From positions 1 to 64,000 of the forward strand of contig CADAFP010000003.1 in the NCBI GenBank assembly GCA_902787185.1: a stretch of DNA of 64,000 nt, in the 5' to 3' direction. This stretch comes from an uncultured Bacteroidales bacterium. Lineage in GTDB: Bacteria > Bacteroidota > Bacteroidia > Bacteroidales > Muribaculaceae. Positions 18,558 to 26,005 of the stretch are shown here, piece after piece. How positions within the stretch are numbered: position 1 is the first letter of the stretch; every line of letters begins with the position of its first letter. A program made the translations under genes and the position numbers. The notes below the pieces were generated by a model, which saw only the letters and a list, made by a program, of their open reading frames with translations, did no database searches and had not been told where the DNA came from.

Positions 18558-18631
18558 TGGTCCCACTTGGGCTTGAACCAAGGACTCCCTGATTATGAGT
18601 CAGGTGCTCTAACCAACTGAGCTATAGGACC
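18558..18631 (-). tRNA. tRNA with anticodon CAT (elongator Met or Ile2)
   Basis: The minus strand folds as a 74-base cloverleaf. The acceptor stem is GGTCCTA/TGGGACC with discriminator A, the D arm contains AGCTCAGTTGGTTAGAGC, the anticodon loop is CTCATAA with anticodon CAT, and the T arm contains GGTTCAAGCC. CCA is not encoded. I cannot decide between elongator Met and the lysidine-modified Ile2 from sequence alone. The initiator is excluded, because the three G-C pairs of the anticodon stem are absent. Confidence 0.93.
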
Positions 18632-18667
18632 GGCTTATGGTGGCTTGTCGCCATTCCAAAGCGGGTG

Positions 18668-18675
18668 CAAAGATA
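18668..18675 (-). promoter_or_regulatory. tRNA promoter
   Basis: The minus strand reads TATCTTTG with a TTG 19 bases upstream, ending 36 bases before the tRNA 5' end. Confidence 0.65.
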
Positions 18676-19020
18676 CAAATTATTTGTGAACCTGCAACCT
18701 ACTACACCACATTTTTTCACATGGGTGTCCATTTGGTCAAAGCCACATCCTCGGCTTGTGCGGATGGCTCTGTAGCGTTTTGGAATGAGCATTTATGTCA
18801 AGAGTTTTCCCTAAAACGAGACATTTAGTGTACCCTGTCGCAAATAAACAAGAAAAAAGATAAACTTTTCACATTTTTTAAACATTAAAATTATTCTGAT
18901 TAGAGAAAAATTTCGTTATTTTGCAATCACAAAAATCATAGTTGTCGACCATCTGAGTCGAAGCTAATAAAAAATGCTTTTATGGGGTAAATATAGTTTT
19001 CAAGTATTAGTAATTATGAG
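18676..19020. other. Gene-free AT-rich spacer
   Basis: No supported ORF lies between the tRNA promoter and the WbqC gene end at 19066. A weak promoter-like TTATTTTG (18916-18923) on the plus strand points toward the hairpin at 19023. Confidence 0.5.
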
Positions 19021-19022
19021 AG

Positions 19023-19052
19023 GGTCTCAGCAGTGATGCTTGGACCTTTTTT
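19023..19052 (+). terminator. Plus-strand terminator-like hairpin
   Basis: GGTC-tca-GCA-gtga-TGC-ttg-GACC is followed by TTTTTT. No plus-strand gene ends here, so it may close a small RNA starting near 18930. It has no U-run in the minus direction. Confidence 0.45.
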
Positions 19053-19065
19053 CTTTCTCTATACT

Positions 19066-19719
19066 TCAGCCTTGCGTCATAGCTATCAGTGTAAGGATTC
19101 CCTCACGGCCGGTGTTCATCATCAGGTCGAGGATGCTCAGGTCGGGCTGGAAAACGCTCGCTGCTGTCCACATCTGGTAATAGGGCACGTTAGCGATAGG
19201 CAAGGTGTCGGGCTTTTTCATGGCGATGCGTCCGCGCAGGTCCATCACACCATCGCCATGGGTTGCCTCCCCCACTCCATCAGTCACATAATGTGTCGTC
19301 AGCGGCAGGTCCATGAAATCGACGATGACTTCATGCAGCTGGGCATTGAAGTCGTGCAGGTAGCGCTGCGTGCCGTGGATGACACGCGACAGGTCGTCGG
19401 CGACATAATCAAAATAGGGAGAGCGGCCATAGGCTGAATACAGGGCGCCCCAGTGCAGGCGGCGCCAGTCGCCGTGCTCCGAGATGAGCACGTCGCGCAG
19501 CGGAGTCATCATGTTGTTGGTGGAGCCCACGAGGGGCACGGTGAGCGTCTGCACACCATTGGGGCCGTCGATGCGGTAACGGTGGTGGCTGTGGCGCAAC
19601 GGCAGACGCTTTTCGTCAAGGTCAATCAGCAGGGTGCCCGCCTTGACGGCCGCGGCATAGCACCGCACACTGGCGGCGCACATGCTGCCCATCACAACCA
19701 TTGTTGCCGATGCATTCAT
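19066..19719 (-). CDS. WbqC family protein
   Basis: WbqC-like proteins lie in or near polysaccharide loci, and their biochemical role is not established. The family features are NG-x-x-TLTVPL (about residues 55-63), GDWRRLHWGALYSAYGRSPYF-like segments (about 82-103) and the closing Y-Y-Q-M-W. At 217 residues the length is usual. The start at 19719 is the first ATG; an internal ATG seven codons in is possible. It lies downstream of lepB in the same direction, as in many Bacteroidales, and the 141-base spacer is almost completely filled by heptamer repeats. Confidence 0.85.
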   Translation of the reverse strand: MNASATMVVMGSMCAASVRCYAAAVKAGTLLIDLDEKRLPLRHSHHRYRIDGPNGVQTLTVPLVGSTNNMMTPLRDVLISEHGDWRRLHWGALYSAYGRSPYFDYVADDLSRVIHGTQRYLHDFNAQLHEVIVDFMDLPLTTHYVTDGVGEATHGDGVMDLRGRIAMKKPDTLPIANVPYYQMWTAASVFQPDLSILDLMMNTGREGILTLIAMTQG

Positions 19720-19724
19720 TGTTT

Positions 19725-19861
19725 TAGTTTCTAGTCCTTAGTCCTTAGTCCCTAGTCCTTAGTCCTTAGTCCTTAGTCCTTAGTCCTTAGTCTTTAGTCC
19801 TTAGTTAACTCCTAAAGCCTAATGCCTAATGCCTAAAGCCTAAAGCCTAATACCTAAAGCC
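19725..19861. repeat. Two adjoining heptamer arrays between lepB and WbqC
   Basis: TAGTTTC and then ten units of TAGTCCT or near variants occupy 19725-19801. After TAGTTAACTCC come seven units of TAAAGCC/TAATGCC/TAATACC (19813-19861). The last unit touches the lepB stop codon, so repeats fill essentially the whole spacer. Confidence 0.95.
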
Positions 19862-21276
19862 TATTTCTTATCGGGGTTGGGAAGCTTGAAGATGCGGTTC
19901 CAACGAATGCCGCCATTGAAGAGCGAATGGTCCTTGTCGAAGGAGATGAGGATGATCGACGGGGTGCCCACGATGTGGTCCTCGGGAACAAAGCCCCAAT
20001 AGCGGGAGTCGAGCGAATTGTCGCGGTTGTCACCCTGCATCCAGTAGTAGTCCATCTTGAAGGTGTAGCTCGTGGCAGGCTTACCGTTGATGTAAATCTG
20101 GCCGCCTTTCACCTCGAGGGTGTTGCCCTCGTAGTTGCGGATGCAACGCTCATACAGGGGCAGGTTCTGCAAAGAGAGATTCAGGGTAGCGCCCTTCTTG
20201 GGAATCCACACGGGACCGTAGTTGGCGTGAGTCCAGCCGTAATCCACGCCCACGGGATAGGTGGCAATCGACTCGCTGGGATCGGGCTGGATGCGCTCAA
20301 CCATCTTCACCCAGGGCTTTGACTTGAGCACACGTTTCATCTCCTCGGTGAGCAGGAGCATGTACTGGATGCCGTCACCGTGGCGGTCTTCCTTGCTGAT
20401 GCCGAGTTCTTCATAGAGCTCATCGGTGATGGGCGTGCCGTCGGTTTCGACATAGTAGAGATACTGCACACGTTCGGGCTGCGGAATTGCCTTGCCGTCC
20501 ACATAGACGATGCCTTCCTTGATTTGCAGCGTTTCTCCAGGCAGACCCAAGCAACGCTTCACGTAGTTGTCGCGGCGGTCAACAGGACGGTAGATGACGT
20601 CGCCAAACTGCTGCTTGTTGTTACGCACCGCGTCGCGGCCGTACATTTGGCACAGCGTGTAGTAGTCGGGGTTAGGCATCTTGAGGGCCACGGTGTCGCC
20701 AGCAGGGAAGTTGAACACCACGATGTCCATGCGCTCCACATTGCGAAGGCCTTTCAGGCGGTGGTAATCGAGCTGCGGATGCTCAATATAGGACTTGCAG
20801 CCCAAAATGGGCAGGATGTTCTGTGCCAAGGGGAAATGCAGCGGCGTCTGCGGCACACGGGGGCCGTAGGTCACCTTGTTCACCCACAAGAAGTCACCCG
20901 TCAACAACGATTTCTCGAGCGAGGAGGAGGGAATCTGGTAATTCTGTCCCACAAACAGGAACAGGAAATAGACCAGCACCAGGGCATAGACGATGGCGTC
21001 CAGCCAACTCATGATGGTGCGCAGGGTCTTGTTTTTCAAGCCTTTCCAGGCTCCCCACGGCAGATATTGCGTCAGGTAAATGTCGGCAAGCAGCAATAAG
21101 CCCAGCAACAGCAGCGGGTTACCCATCCAGATGGTCCACAGCACATAGATGAGCGCCACAGCGCCAAAACGGCACCAGCGGGTCGTTTTCACACGTCCCA
21201 AACGCTCCTTGAGCGAACCCGTTTGACGTACATATTCCTCCTTGTTCTCTTTATTCTTGTTGATGTCGTTAGCCAT
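19861..21276 (-). CDS. lepB: Signal peptidase I
   Basis: Inner-membrane serine protease that removes signal peptides. Two or three hydrophobic segments lie near the N-terminus (about 35-125). Catalytic Ser is in IPSSSLEKSLLTGDF (about 131). The Lys box NYVKRCLGLPGETL lies at about 240, and the C-terminal box QGDNRDNSLDSRYWG at about 425-440. At 471 residues it is long, as in Bacteroidetes, where the periplasmic domain carries extra loops. WbqC follows downstream. The upstream gene is divergent, so lepB heads this operon. Confidence 0.95.
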   Translation of the reverse strand: MANDINKNKENKEEYVRQTGSLKERLGRVKTTRWCRFGAVALIYVLWTIWMGNPLLLLGLLLLADIYLTQYLPWGAWKGLKNKTLRTIMSWLDAIVYALVLVYFLFLFVGQNYQIPSSSLEKSLLTGDFLWVNKVTYGPRVPQTPLHFPLAQNILPILGCKSYIEHPQLDYHRLKGLRNVERMDIVVFNFPAGDTVALKMPNPDYYTLCQMYGRDAVRNNKQQFGDVIYRPVDRRDNYVKRCLGLPGETLQIKEGIVYVDGKAIPQPERVQYLYYVETDGTPITDELYEELGISKEDRHGDGIQYMLLLTEEMKRVLKSKPWVKMVERIQPDPSESIATYPVGVDYGWTHANYGPVWIPKKGATLNLSLQNLPLYERCIRNYEGNTLEVKGGQIYINGKPATSYTFKMDYYWMQGDNRDNSLDSRYWGFVPEDHIVGTPSIILISFDKDHSLFNGGIRWNRIFKLPNPDKK

Positions 21277-21306
21277 ATTCGTTAAGTCGTTTTGAAAATT
21301 TCGGTG

Positions 21307-21314
21307 CGAAATTA
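21307..21314 (-). promoter_or_regulatory. -7-like element for lepB
   Basis: The minus strand reads TAATTTCG, one mismatch from TAnnTTTG, 31 bases before the lepB start. Confidence 0.4.
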
Positions 21315-21337
21315 CTTAAATAATGTGGAATTTGCAC

Positions 21338-21345
21338 TATTTTTG
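21338..21345 (+). promoter_or_regulatory. -7 element for the PH-like protein
   Basis: TATTTTTG matches TAnnTTTG about 92 bases before the ATG at 21437. Confidence 0.45.
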
Positions 21346-21436
21346 CGCTATAAGAAACGTTTTTTAGACAATTTTGGCAGCCCTCAACAAATTTACTTGT
21401 ATTTGTTCCCGGTTTGCACACATTTTAGGTAAAGAT

Positions 21437-21805
21437 ATGAAAATAAGCAAGATTATCGCCCCTGGCGAGACCATCATCTACCAGCCCCGCCTCACACGCT
21501 GGGCCTATCTGCAATTTGGGAGCCTCGTCAAGAACCTGACCACCACCATCTTTGTGAGCGATAAGCGATTCTTCCACAGCTATGGCTGGCTGCACCGTCA
21601 CGCCCACGAGATTGTCATCGGCAAGGTCGAGAGCATCCTGGTGGAACAGAACCTGTGGGGGCGCATCTTCAACTACGGCACCGTCAAGGTCTCGGGCACC
21701 GGAGCAGGCACCATCGTGCTGCGCTACATCAAGCGCCCTCTCGAATTCCAGCGCCAAGTGCGCGCCATCCAAGGCGCCGGCACCGGCACCGAGGTTCAAC
21801 CGTGA
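21437..21805 (+). CDS. PH-domain-like (bPH_2/YdbS type) protein
   Basis: A small single-domain protein of 122 residues that looks like the bacterial PH domain found in YdbS/YdbT. The pattern is an opening 'GE-x-I-x-Y-x-x-R', the middle LTTTIFVSDKRFF where families have 'L-T-x-x-R', then LVEQNLWGRIFNYGTVKVSGTG. It has no transmembrane helix, unlike most relatives, only short hydrophobic strands. The start at 21437 is chosen because AGGTAAAG precedes it and the residues before it do not resemble the family. Function unknown. Confidence 0.75.
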   Translation: MKISKIIAPGETIIYQPRLTRWAYLQFGSLVKNLTTTIFVSDKRFFHSYGWLHRHAHEIVIGKVESILVEQNLWGRIFNYGTVKVSGTGAGTIVLRYIKRPLEFQRQVRAIQGAGTGTEVQP

Positions 21806-21878
21806 GGATAGGAACTGGCCATTTGCTCCATGAACATTTTTTTTGCTTTATCTTTTGCCTTAATTCAGGAAAAAGATA

Positions 21879-21886
21879 TACTTTTG
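21879..21886 (+). promoter_or_regulatory. -7 element for the DUF4143 ATPase
   Basis: TACTTTTG matches TAnnTTTG about 105 bases before the ATG at 21991. Confidence 0.45.
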
Positions 21887-21990
21887 CACTGACAAGTGCA
21901 GAAAAATGTCGTCAGACAACACTTTTCAGCACTTGCTGGTGAATAGTTTCATCAAGAAGGCATTTGATTGACTATTAAAAACAACGAGAA

Positions 21991-23307
21991 ATGGAGATTC
22001 AGAGAGTTATTATTGACCAGCTAAAGCAGTGGAAAGATTCTCCGCGCCGAAAGCCTATATTGCTGAAAGGAGCGCGTCAAATCGGGAAGACTTGGGCAAT
22101 GGAGGCTTTCGGGAAAGAGTGTTTTGAGCATTATGCCATTTTTGATTTTGACATGCGGCCTGAACTCAAAGCCGCATTTAGTCTCTCGAAGGACCCGTCA
22201 AGAATCATTCAAGAATTGTCCCTCTATTGCGACGTGCCTTTGACTCCAGGCAAGACATTGATTATCTTTGACGAGATTCAGGAATGTGAAGAGGCATTGA
22301 ACAGCCTCAAATATTTCTATGAACTTGCGCCACAATATCATGTCATTGCAGCCGGGTCACTACTTGGAGTGGCGGTAAAGAAACGACACATGGCCGTTCC
22401 TGTAGGGAAAGTACAAATCATGAGGATGTACCCTCTCTCTTTCAAGGAATTCCTTCGCGTTAGTGATGCCAAAACTTATCATTATGTTGAAGAAATCACA
22501 CAAGCGCAGCATCTGCCCGAGGTGATTTTGAACAAACTGAAAACCGAGTTTCGCCGATACATGATATGCGGAGGTATGCCCGAGGCGGTCATTGCATTGC
22601 TTGAGAATCAAGGCATGCAAGCATTGGACCGGGTTCTGCAAGGAATATTAGACCTTTATGAACTGGACTTCGCTAAATATGCCGATTCGCGAGAGATTCC
22701 CCGCATTCATGCCATCTGGCATTCCCTTCCCTCCCAATTAGGCAAAGAAAACCGCAAATTCATCTATAAAGTCATTAGGCATGGGGCGCGTTCCAAGGAT
22801 TATGAAGACGCGTTGCTTTGGCTTGAAGAGGCTGGCGTCATTTACAGGATTAATGACATTTCAAAGCCCGCTCTGCCGCTCAAAGCCTACGAAGAGCACG
22901 ATGCTTTCAAGGTCTATGCCTGTGACTGCGGCTTGCTAAGACGGCTGGCACATCTGTCACCGAGCACCATCATGGACCCAACATCCAATTATACGGAATT
23001 TAAAGGAGCCATTGCCGAAAATGCGGTTTTACAGTCGCTCATGCCTATTCTGGACGACACCACCCCAAATTATTGGACATCCAACGGGAGGGCCGAAGTG
23101 GAGTTCATCATCCAATGGCATGATGAGATTATCCCAATTGAGGTCAAGGCCGAGGGCAACATCAGCGGCAGGAGTATTAGCGTGTATAACCAGAAGTATC
23201 AGCCCCGCAACCGCATTCGATTCTCTTCACTGAACCTGCAATATAATTGCGGTATGCTGAGTTGTCCATCACCCTTGGCCGAATGGTTCTGGAAGTGGAT
23301 TGAATAA
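21991..23307 (+). CDS. AAA_14/DUF4143 ATP-binding protein
   Basis: Large family of lineage-expanded ATPases in Bacteroidetes with no settled function. Seen are Walker A LLKGARQIGKTW (residues 24-35), Walker B LIIFDEIQECEEA (about 90-102), sensor-like AAGSLLGVA and a 'MYPLSFKEFL' motif (about 148). The C-terminal DUF4143 nuclease-like region contains AEVEFIIQWHDEIIPIEVKAEG (written in parts: E-x-x-F-I, then P-I-E-V-K-A). The length of 438 residues is normal. It is a single gene with low-GC codon use compared with its neighbours, consistent with mobility. Confidence 0.9.
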   Translation: MEIQRVIIDQLKQWKDSPRRKPILLKGARQIGKTWAMEAFGKECFEHYAIFDFDMRPELKAAFSLSKDPSRIIQELSLYCDVPLTPGKTLIIFDEIQECEEALNSLKYFYELAPQYHVIAAGSLLGVAVKKRHMAVPVGKVQIMRMYPLSFKEFLRVSDAKTYHYVEEITQAQHLPEVILNKLKTEFRRYMICGGMPEAVIALLENQGMQALDRVLQGILDLYELDFAKYADSREIPRIHAIWHSLPSQLGKENRKFIYKVIRHGARSKDYEDALLWLEEAGVIYRINDISKPALPLKAYEEHDAFKVYACDCGLLRRLAHLSPSTIMDPTSNYTEFKGAIAENAVLQSLMPILDDTTPNYWTSNGRAEVEFIIQWHDEIIPIEVKAEGNISGRSISVYNQKYQPRNRIRFSSLNLQYNCGMLSCPSPLAEWFWKWIE

Positions 23308-23360
23308 AGACAAATAACGGAAGAGGATTCTTCCATGATTATAAATTCTTCATCAGTATT

Positions 23361-24185
23361 ATGCCGATTATTGAGGTAACATCATTGGAGCAGCCGGGGG
23401 TTGAGGTTTATGGGACTTTGACCGAGGCGCAGTTGCGCAACCGGCTGGAGCCAGACAAGGGCATCTTTATTGCCGAGAGTCCCAAGGTGATCCACGTCGC
23501 CCTCGACGCGGGCTATGAGCCACTGTCGTTGCTGTGTGAGCGCCGCCACATCACGGGCGATGCCGCGGGCATCATCAGCCGCTGCGGCGACATACCGGTC
23601 TATACGGGCGAGCGTGAGTTGTTGGCTGCCCTCACGGGCTACACACTGACGCGCGGCGTGCTGTGCGCCATGCGCCGTCCCCTGCCCCGCCCTGTCGCCG
23701 ACGTGTGCCGCGACGCCCAACGCGTGGTCGTCATCGACGGTGTGACCGACACCACCAATATCGGCGCCATCTTCCGCTCGGCGGCCGCCCTGGGCATCGA
23801 TGCGGTGCTGCTCACGCCGACAGCGTGTGACCCGCTGAACCGCCGTGCCGTGCGCGTGTCGATGGGTTCGGTGTTCCTGGTACCCTGGACATGGATAGAT
23901 GAGCCCGTCACTCCCCACCTGCATGAATTGGGCATCAAGACCGCCGCTATGGCATTGAGCGATGACTCCATCCCGCTTGATGACCCCATTCTCAAGCAGA
24001 TACCCCGTCTGGCCCTCATCATGGGCACCGAGGGCGACGGCCTCTCGCACGAAGCCATCACCGCAGCCGACCATGTCGTGCGCATCCCCATGCAGCACGG
24101 TGTCGATTCCCTCAACGTCGCAGCAGCATCGGCAGTCGCCTTTTGGGAACTGCGCAAAGCATCTGGCGCCATACAGGCACCATAA
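23361..24185 (+). CDS. SpoU/TrmH family RNA 2'-O-methyltransferase
   Basis: Predicted SAM-dependent ribose methyltransferase acting on rRNA or tRNA. The three SPOUT motifs are motif 1 NIGAIFRSAAALG (about 133-145), motif 2 IMGTEGDGLS (about 222-231) and motif 3 MQHGVDSLNVAAASA (about 244-258). A substrate-binding-like N-domain covers residues 1-105. The length of 274 residues fits. The target nucleotide cannot be told. The gene converges with the minus-strand cytoskeletal-type operon that ends at 24215. Confidence 0.93.
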   Translation: MPIIEVTSLEQPGVEVYGTLTEAQLRNRLEPDKGIFIAESPKVIHVALDAGYEPLSLLCERRHITGDAAGIISRCGDIPVYTGERELLAALTGYTLTRGVLCAMRRPLPRPVADVCRDAQRVVVIDGVTDTTNIGAIFRSAAALGIDAVLLTPTACDPLNRRAVRVSMGSVFLVPWTWIDEPVTPHLHELGIKTAAMALSDDSIPLDDPILKQIPRLALIMGTEGDGLSHEAITAADHVVRIPMQHGVDSLNVAAASAVAFWELRKASGAIQAP

Positions 24186-24214
24186 AACGAACGAAAAAAA
24201 CGGGGAATTGCAGG

Positions 24215-24679
24215 TTACTGCAGCGCCTCGAGCAAGAGGCCGAAAAAGACGTAAGCGGCAAACAGCACCAGTGTGAAGATGATGGTGCGGCCCATGCAGC
24301 CCCAGCCGCTCAAGCCTTGCTGTTTCTTTTTCTTCTTGGATTTCTTTTTTCCCGACTGATTGCGTTTTGGGGGTATGGAATCGCCCCCTGACAATCCCGT
24401 GTAACGGTAAGAGGCAGTTGCTGGTTTCATGCGAGTCTTGTGGGGAGGAGGTGTGGCAGGCTTATGCTCGGTGGTTGGGGCATCAAAGCTGATGCTCGGC
24501 TGTTTACGTTTAGGGGGCACAGGTGGTGGCGTGGGTTCGCTGGCAGTCACTCGAGCTTTGGGCACAGGCTGCCGTGCCTGCAACAAACATTGCGGGCAGA
24601 CAATCACACCATCATTAGCGATGAGCTGTTCATCGCTAATATTCAGCTTTTTACCGCATTTAGGACAAGTCCAGCGCAT
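24215..24679 (-). CDS. Zinc-ribbon protein with a C-terminal membrane anchor
   Basis: Unknown function. Residues 1-32 form a treble-clef/zinc ribbon of the MJ0042 style (CPKCGKK, then CPQC). A disordered Pro/Thr/Lys-rich stretch follows (about 38-120) with a poly-Lys run (about 110-119). A single transmembrane helix lies near the C-terminus (about 132-150, IIFTLVLFAAYVFFGLLL). It is the last gene of the putative operon holding the tubulin-like and actin-like proteins, separated from the preceding gene by an inverted heptamer array. The layout suggests a cytoplasmic ribbon tethered to the inner membrane. Confidence 0.8.
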   Translation of the reverse strand: MRWTCPKCGKKLNISDEQLIANDGVIVCPQCLLQARQPVPKARVTASEPTPPPVPPKRKQPSISFDAPTTEHKPATPPPHKTRMKPATASYRYTGLSGGDSIPPKRNQSGKKKSKKKKKQQGLSGWGCMGRTIIFTLVLFAAYVFFGLLLEALQ

Positions 24680-24688
24680 TTCTTCACA

Positions 24689-24762
24689 ATTAGAAGTTAG
24701 AAGTTAGGAGTTAGAAGTTATGGGGAAGTTCATTCCTCACTCCTAACTTCTCACTCCTAACC
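24689..24762. repeat. Inverted heptamer array
   Basis: ATTAGAA, GTTAGAA, GTTAGGA, GTTAGAA and GTTATGG (24689-24723) face CTCACTC and CTAACTT units (24736-24762). The arms are complementary and would form a long hairpin in the operon transcript. Confidence 0.85.
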
Positions 24763-24765
24763 ACC

Positions 24766-24783
24766 CACATGCTTTTGCATGTG
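24766..24783. repeat. Hairpin CACATGC/GCATGTG
   Basis: A perfect 7-bp stem with a TTTT loop lies 10 bases after the stop of the 24794 gene (minus strand). Confidence 0.5.
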
Positions 24784-24793
24784 AGATACTATC

Positions 24794-25987
24794 TTATCCC
24801 TCGTAGTGGATAATGGCCTTGACAATGACGTGCCACTTGCCGTCGATAAACTCGGCCTCACCAGCACGGTCGGTGATGATGCGGGAGCCGTTAGGAATCT
24901 GGATAGCGTTGCCCGAGCAGGCACGAATCAGGTTCTCGGCAGGCATCATCAGGGCGAAACGGTGCACCTCAGGCTTGTCAATCACCTCAAAGGTACCGTG
25001 CTTGCCGTCAAAGGTGGTGAGGACGTAGATGGAGTTACCCGGCTCAAACTCGTTGCTCACACGCGTGAAGTCATCGTTATCGTCGGGCTTGCTCATGAAC
25101 AGGTTGACGGTCTCGCCATCCTCCTCATCGACGTCCTGCGCTTGCTGCTGCACGGGAGCCACGATTTCCTCGTCATCGACGGGAGCGGGTTCCTCGGTGA
25201 TTTCCTCCTCGGGAACGGCAGCTGCTACGGGTTCTGCCTCGACAGGCTTGCGGGGAACGCGTCCCGTCAGGCGTATTGACAGCGCCTTCATCTGCTCGGC
25301 GGCATCGGTCGAGAACTCCTGCAGGTTAGCGTTGGTGCGGTCGAGCTCACGGGCAAACGTACGGTTCATTTCCTTAATCTTGCCACGGTTGCTCAAGGCG
25401 ATGAGCAGTGAGCACAGACCCAGCAACGAACCCAGGATGCCTAACCACAGGGGCAGATTGGCGGGGCAGGAGAAGTTGAATGATTGTTTGCTTTGCATCT
25501 GGCGATGCCGTGCGTCATGGATGGGCTCGGTTTCGGCATTGTCGGCATTCTCGTCCCCTTGAGAGGCTTCGGCGTTCCCTGCATTATCGGCAGGAACGGC
25601 ATTAGCGATCTCGGGATGGTCGGTGATGAAAGTCTGGAAATCCGGTTCAACCAGTTTCCACACTTGCGGAATCACGAGTTCCTTGAGGTCATTGATGCTA
25701 CCGCCCTTGTCCTCACTCTTTTTGAACTCATTGTAGATTTTCTCCCACTTGGCACCCTGGTTGCCATAGACATCATTCAGGTCATCAAGGGTGTAGCCCT
25801 GGGGGAAACGCCGCTGCATTTCTTCGGTCTTTTTAGCAAACCCCTTGGCGTAGGCCGTGTAGTGGGCACAGCGGGCAACGCCCTGCTGCCACAGTGCGGG
25901 CGAGAGCGGTTGGTCGGCATTCATTTGCGCCATTGCCGAGATGGCGAGGCAGATGATTGCTGCCATGATCAATGTTACGCGTTTCAT
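24794..25987 (-). CDS. Signal-peptide, single-transmembrane protein of unknown function
   Basis: No family is recognised. Residues 1-20 are a signal peptide (AAIICLAISAMAQ). An extracytoplasmic helical region covers about 25-165, and one transmembrane helix about 176-198 (LPLWLGILGSLLGLCSLLIAL). A coiled coil follows (about 200-240), then an acidic Pro/Glu/Val linker (about 250-295) and a C-terminal globular domain of about 95 residues ending IVKAIIHYEG. The topology would place the coiled coil and C-domain in the cytoplasm, on the same side as the actin-like and tubulin-like proteins encoded upstream. It starts 18 bases after the actin-like gene, so co-translation is likely. Confidence 0.82.
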   Translation of the reverse strand: MKRVTLIMAAIICLAISAMAQMNADQPLSPALWQQGVARCAHYTAYAKGFAKKTEEMQRRFPQGYTLDDLNDVYGNQGAKWEKIYNEFKKSEDKGGSINDLKELVIPQVWKLVEPDFQTFITDHPEIANAVPADNAGNAEASQGDENADNAETEPIHDARHRQMQSKQSFNFSCPANLPLWLGILGSLLGLCSLLIALSNRGKIKEMNRTFARELDRTNANLQEFSTDAAEQMKALSIRLTGRVPRKPVEAEPVAAAVPEEEITEEPAPVDDEEIVAPVQQQAQDVDEEDGETVNLFMSKPDDNDDFTRVSNEFEPGNSIYVLTTFDGKHGTFEVIDKPEVHRFALMMPAENLIRACSGNAIQIPNGSRIITDRAGEAEFIDGKWHVIVKAIIHYEG

Positions 25988-26005
25988 AATTAAATAGAGA
26001 TGTTA

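Noticed and set aside
19725..19861. Could the tandem repeats be a CRISPR array?
   Set aside because: Units are 7 bp and contiguous, without unique spacers, and no cas gene is present.
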